The notes under the pieces: generated by a model
What the model was told of the DNA's origin: nothing
Seen by the model: only the letters and a program-made list of their open reading frames with translations
The model's database searches: none
Part shown: one piece after another, positions 50,092-50,610 of the stretch
Layout of the letters: the number at the start of each line of letters is the position of its first letter
Numbering within the stretch: the stretch's first letter is position 1
Source of the DNA: Prosthecobacter debontii
GTDB lineage: Bacteria; Verrucomicrobiota; Verrucomicrobiia; Verrucomicrobiales; Akkermansiaceae
DNA: 50,610 nucleotides
Direction of reading: 5' to 3'
Assembly: GCA_945869855.1 (NCBI GenBank)
Contig: CAMBQC010000003.1
Location: 1-50,610, forward strand
Made by a program: the position numbers and the translations under genes

Positions 50092-50104
50092 GATGCTGTT
50101 TTTT

Positions 50105-50133
50105 TTGACAGCCTGCGATTCCCGGTTTCGTAT
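50105..50133 (+). promoter_or_regulatory. Possible promoter of the 50143 gene
   Basis: A perfect TTGACA (50105-50110), preceded by a T-run, is followed 17 nt later by TCGTAT (50128-50133), a weak -10 match. If used, transcription would begin about at the ATG and give a very short leader. The T-run could also mark the end of the previous transcript, though no hairpin precedes it. Confidence 0.3.
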
Positions 50134-50142
50134 GGGCTAGTG

Positions 50143-50610
50143 ATGAAAACGAAAATTTTTGCTACGTGTTTATTGCTGACGGGTTTCCTTACTGCCGGGA
50201 ACTGGCCCGCATGGCGCGGTGAGGGCGGCAACGGCGCTACCACCGGTAAACAGCCGCCCATCGATCTGGCGGGGAAATTGCTCTGGAAAGCCGAGCTACC
50301 GGGCCGCGGCTGCTCGACGCCGATCGTGTGGGGCGAAAAGCTCTTCGTGACCAGCCCGCTCGGTGATGACGACGGCTTGCTGGCTTTCGATTCCAAGGGC
50401 AAGGAACTCTGGCGCAAAACATTCGGCAAGGGCACTCCCGGGCGCGGTCAGCGCGTCGGCAGTTCCACGAACTCCTCGCCGATCACCGATGGTAATGTCG
50501 TCGTCGCCTATTTCAAATCGGGGACGGTTGCCTGCGTCGATCTCGACGGGAAACCGCTGTGGCAAATCAACCTCCAGGAGAAATACGGCAAGGACAAGCT
50601 TTGGTGGGAT
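50143..50610 (+). CDS. Exported PQQ-like beta-propeller protein, N-terminal fragment
   Basis: This is a partial gene cut by the right edge; 156 residues are visible. Signal peptide MKTKIFATCLLLTGFLTAG is followed by NWPAWRGEGGNGATTGKQPP, the W-P-x-W-R-G motif of these propellers. The first blades read LLAFDSKGKELWRKTFGKG and VACVDLDGKPLWQINL. It follows the 48871 gene by 51 nt and is probably a related paralogue in the same unit. The C-terminus and any further domains lie outside the window. Confidence 0.83.
   Translation, partial: MKTKIFATCLLLTGFLTAGNWPAWRGEGGNGATTGKQPPIDLAGKLLWKAELPGRGCSTPIVWGEKLFVTSPLGDDDGLLAFDSKGKELWRKTFGKGTPGRGQRVGSSTNSSPITDGNVVVAYFKSGTVACVDLDGKPLWQINLQEKYGKDKLWWD

Overview
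The window looks like a chromosomal segment of a Verrucomicrobiota bacterium, most likely of the Verrucomicrobiales/Akkermansiaceae type. This is inferred from the gene families and not tested by alignment. The pointers are GC-rich DNA, few Shine-Dalgarno sites, several exported beta-propeller (PQQ-like) proteins, a TAT-exported Gfo/Idh/MocA oxidoreductase, a sulfatase-modifying-factor-like protein and a short HemA. I saw no rRNA, tRNA, CRISPR array, prophage or plasmid feature.

Layout. 0-5 kb: two CPA2 cation/proton antiporters, RNase PH, a SUMF1-domain protein and a bacterial voltage-gated sodium channel. 5-15 kb: an oxidoreductase, metG, a TPR protein, a PpiD/SurA-like chaperone, a permease fused to a hotdog thioesterase, a Dabb protein, ispH and an RsmC-like methyltransferase. 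15.3-16.1 kb: a REP-associated tyrosine transposase (RAYT) between two identical 137-bp repeats. 16-25.5 kb: hemA with a CcsA/HemX-like gene, then rsgA-mscS-miaA (overlapping), purT, a shortened hypothetical gene and a lipoprotein aldose 1-epimerase. 25.7-31 kb: rhomboid protease-mazG, a CcsA cytochrome c assembly protein and a GT4 glycosyltransferase. 31-40 kb: accessory metabolism in two blocks split by a plus-strand vapBC module. One block holds an FAD oxidoreductase, a chorismate-lyase-fold protein and a HemN-like radical SAM protein. The other holds a LuxE-like ligase, a LuxC-like aldehyde dehydrogenase, an iron alcohol dehydrogenase and a beta-propeller lipoprotein. 40-50.6 kb: a sodium/solute symporter with a small membrane partner, four further exported beta-propeller proteins and a TonB-dependent receptor, probably an envelope-facing uptake or oxidation set.

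The most striking non-coding signal is repeat DNA. At least eleven spacers contain degenerate tandem repeats with a period of exactly 7 bp. The heptamer differs from spacer to spacer, and in eight cases the tract ends 4-17 nt before a start codon, where a ribosome binding site would lie. Some tracts also encode the last residues and stop codon of the upstream gene. Separate from these are several REP/BIME-type hairpin families: GTAG type at 1.9 and 27.4 kb, GGAG type at 3.9 kb, a four-hairpin element at 37.5 kb with a decayed copy at 18.0 kb, and the RAYT-flanking pair. The best candidates for undescribed biology are the heptad leaders, the permease-thioesterase fusion, the LuxEC-like reductase module without luciferase, and the RAYT/REP unit that supplies the end of hemA.
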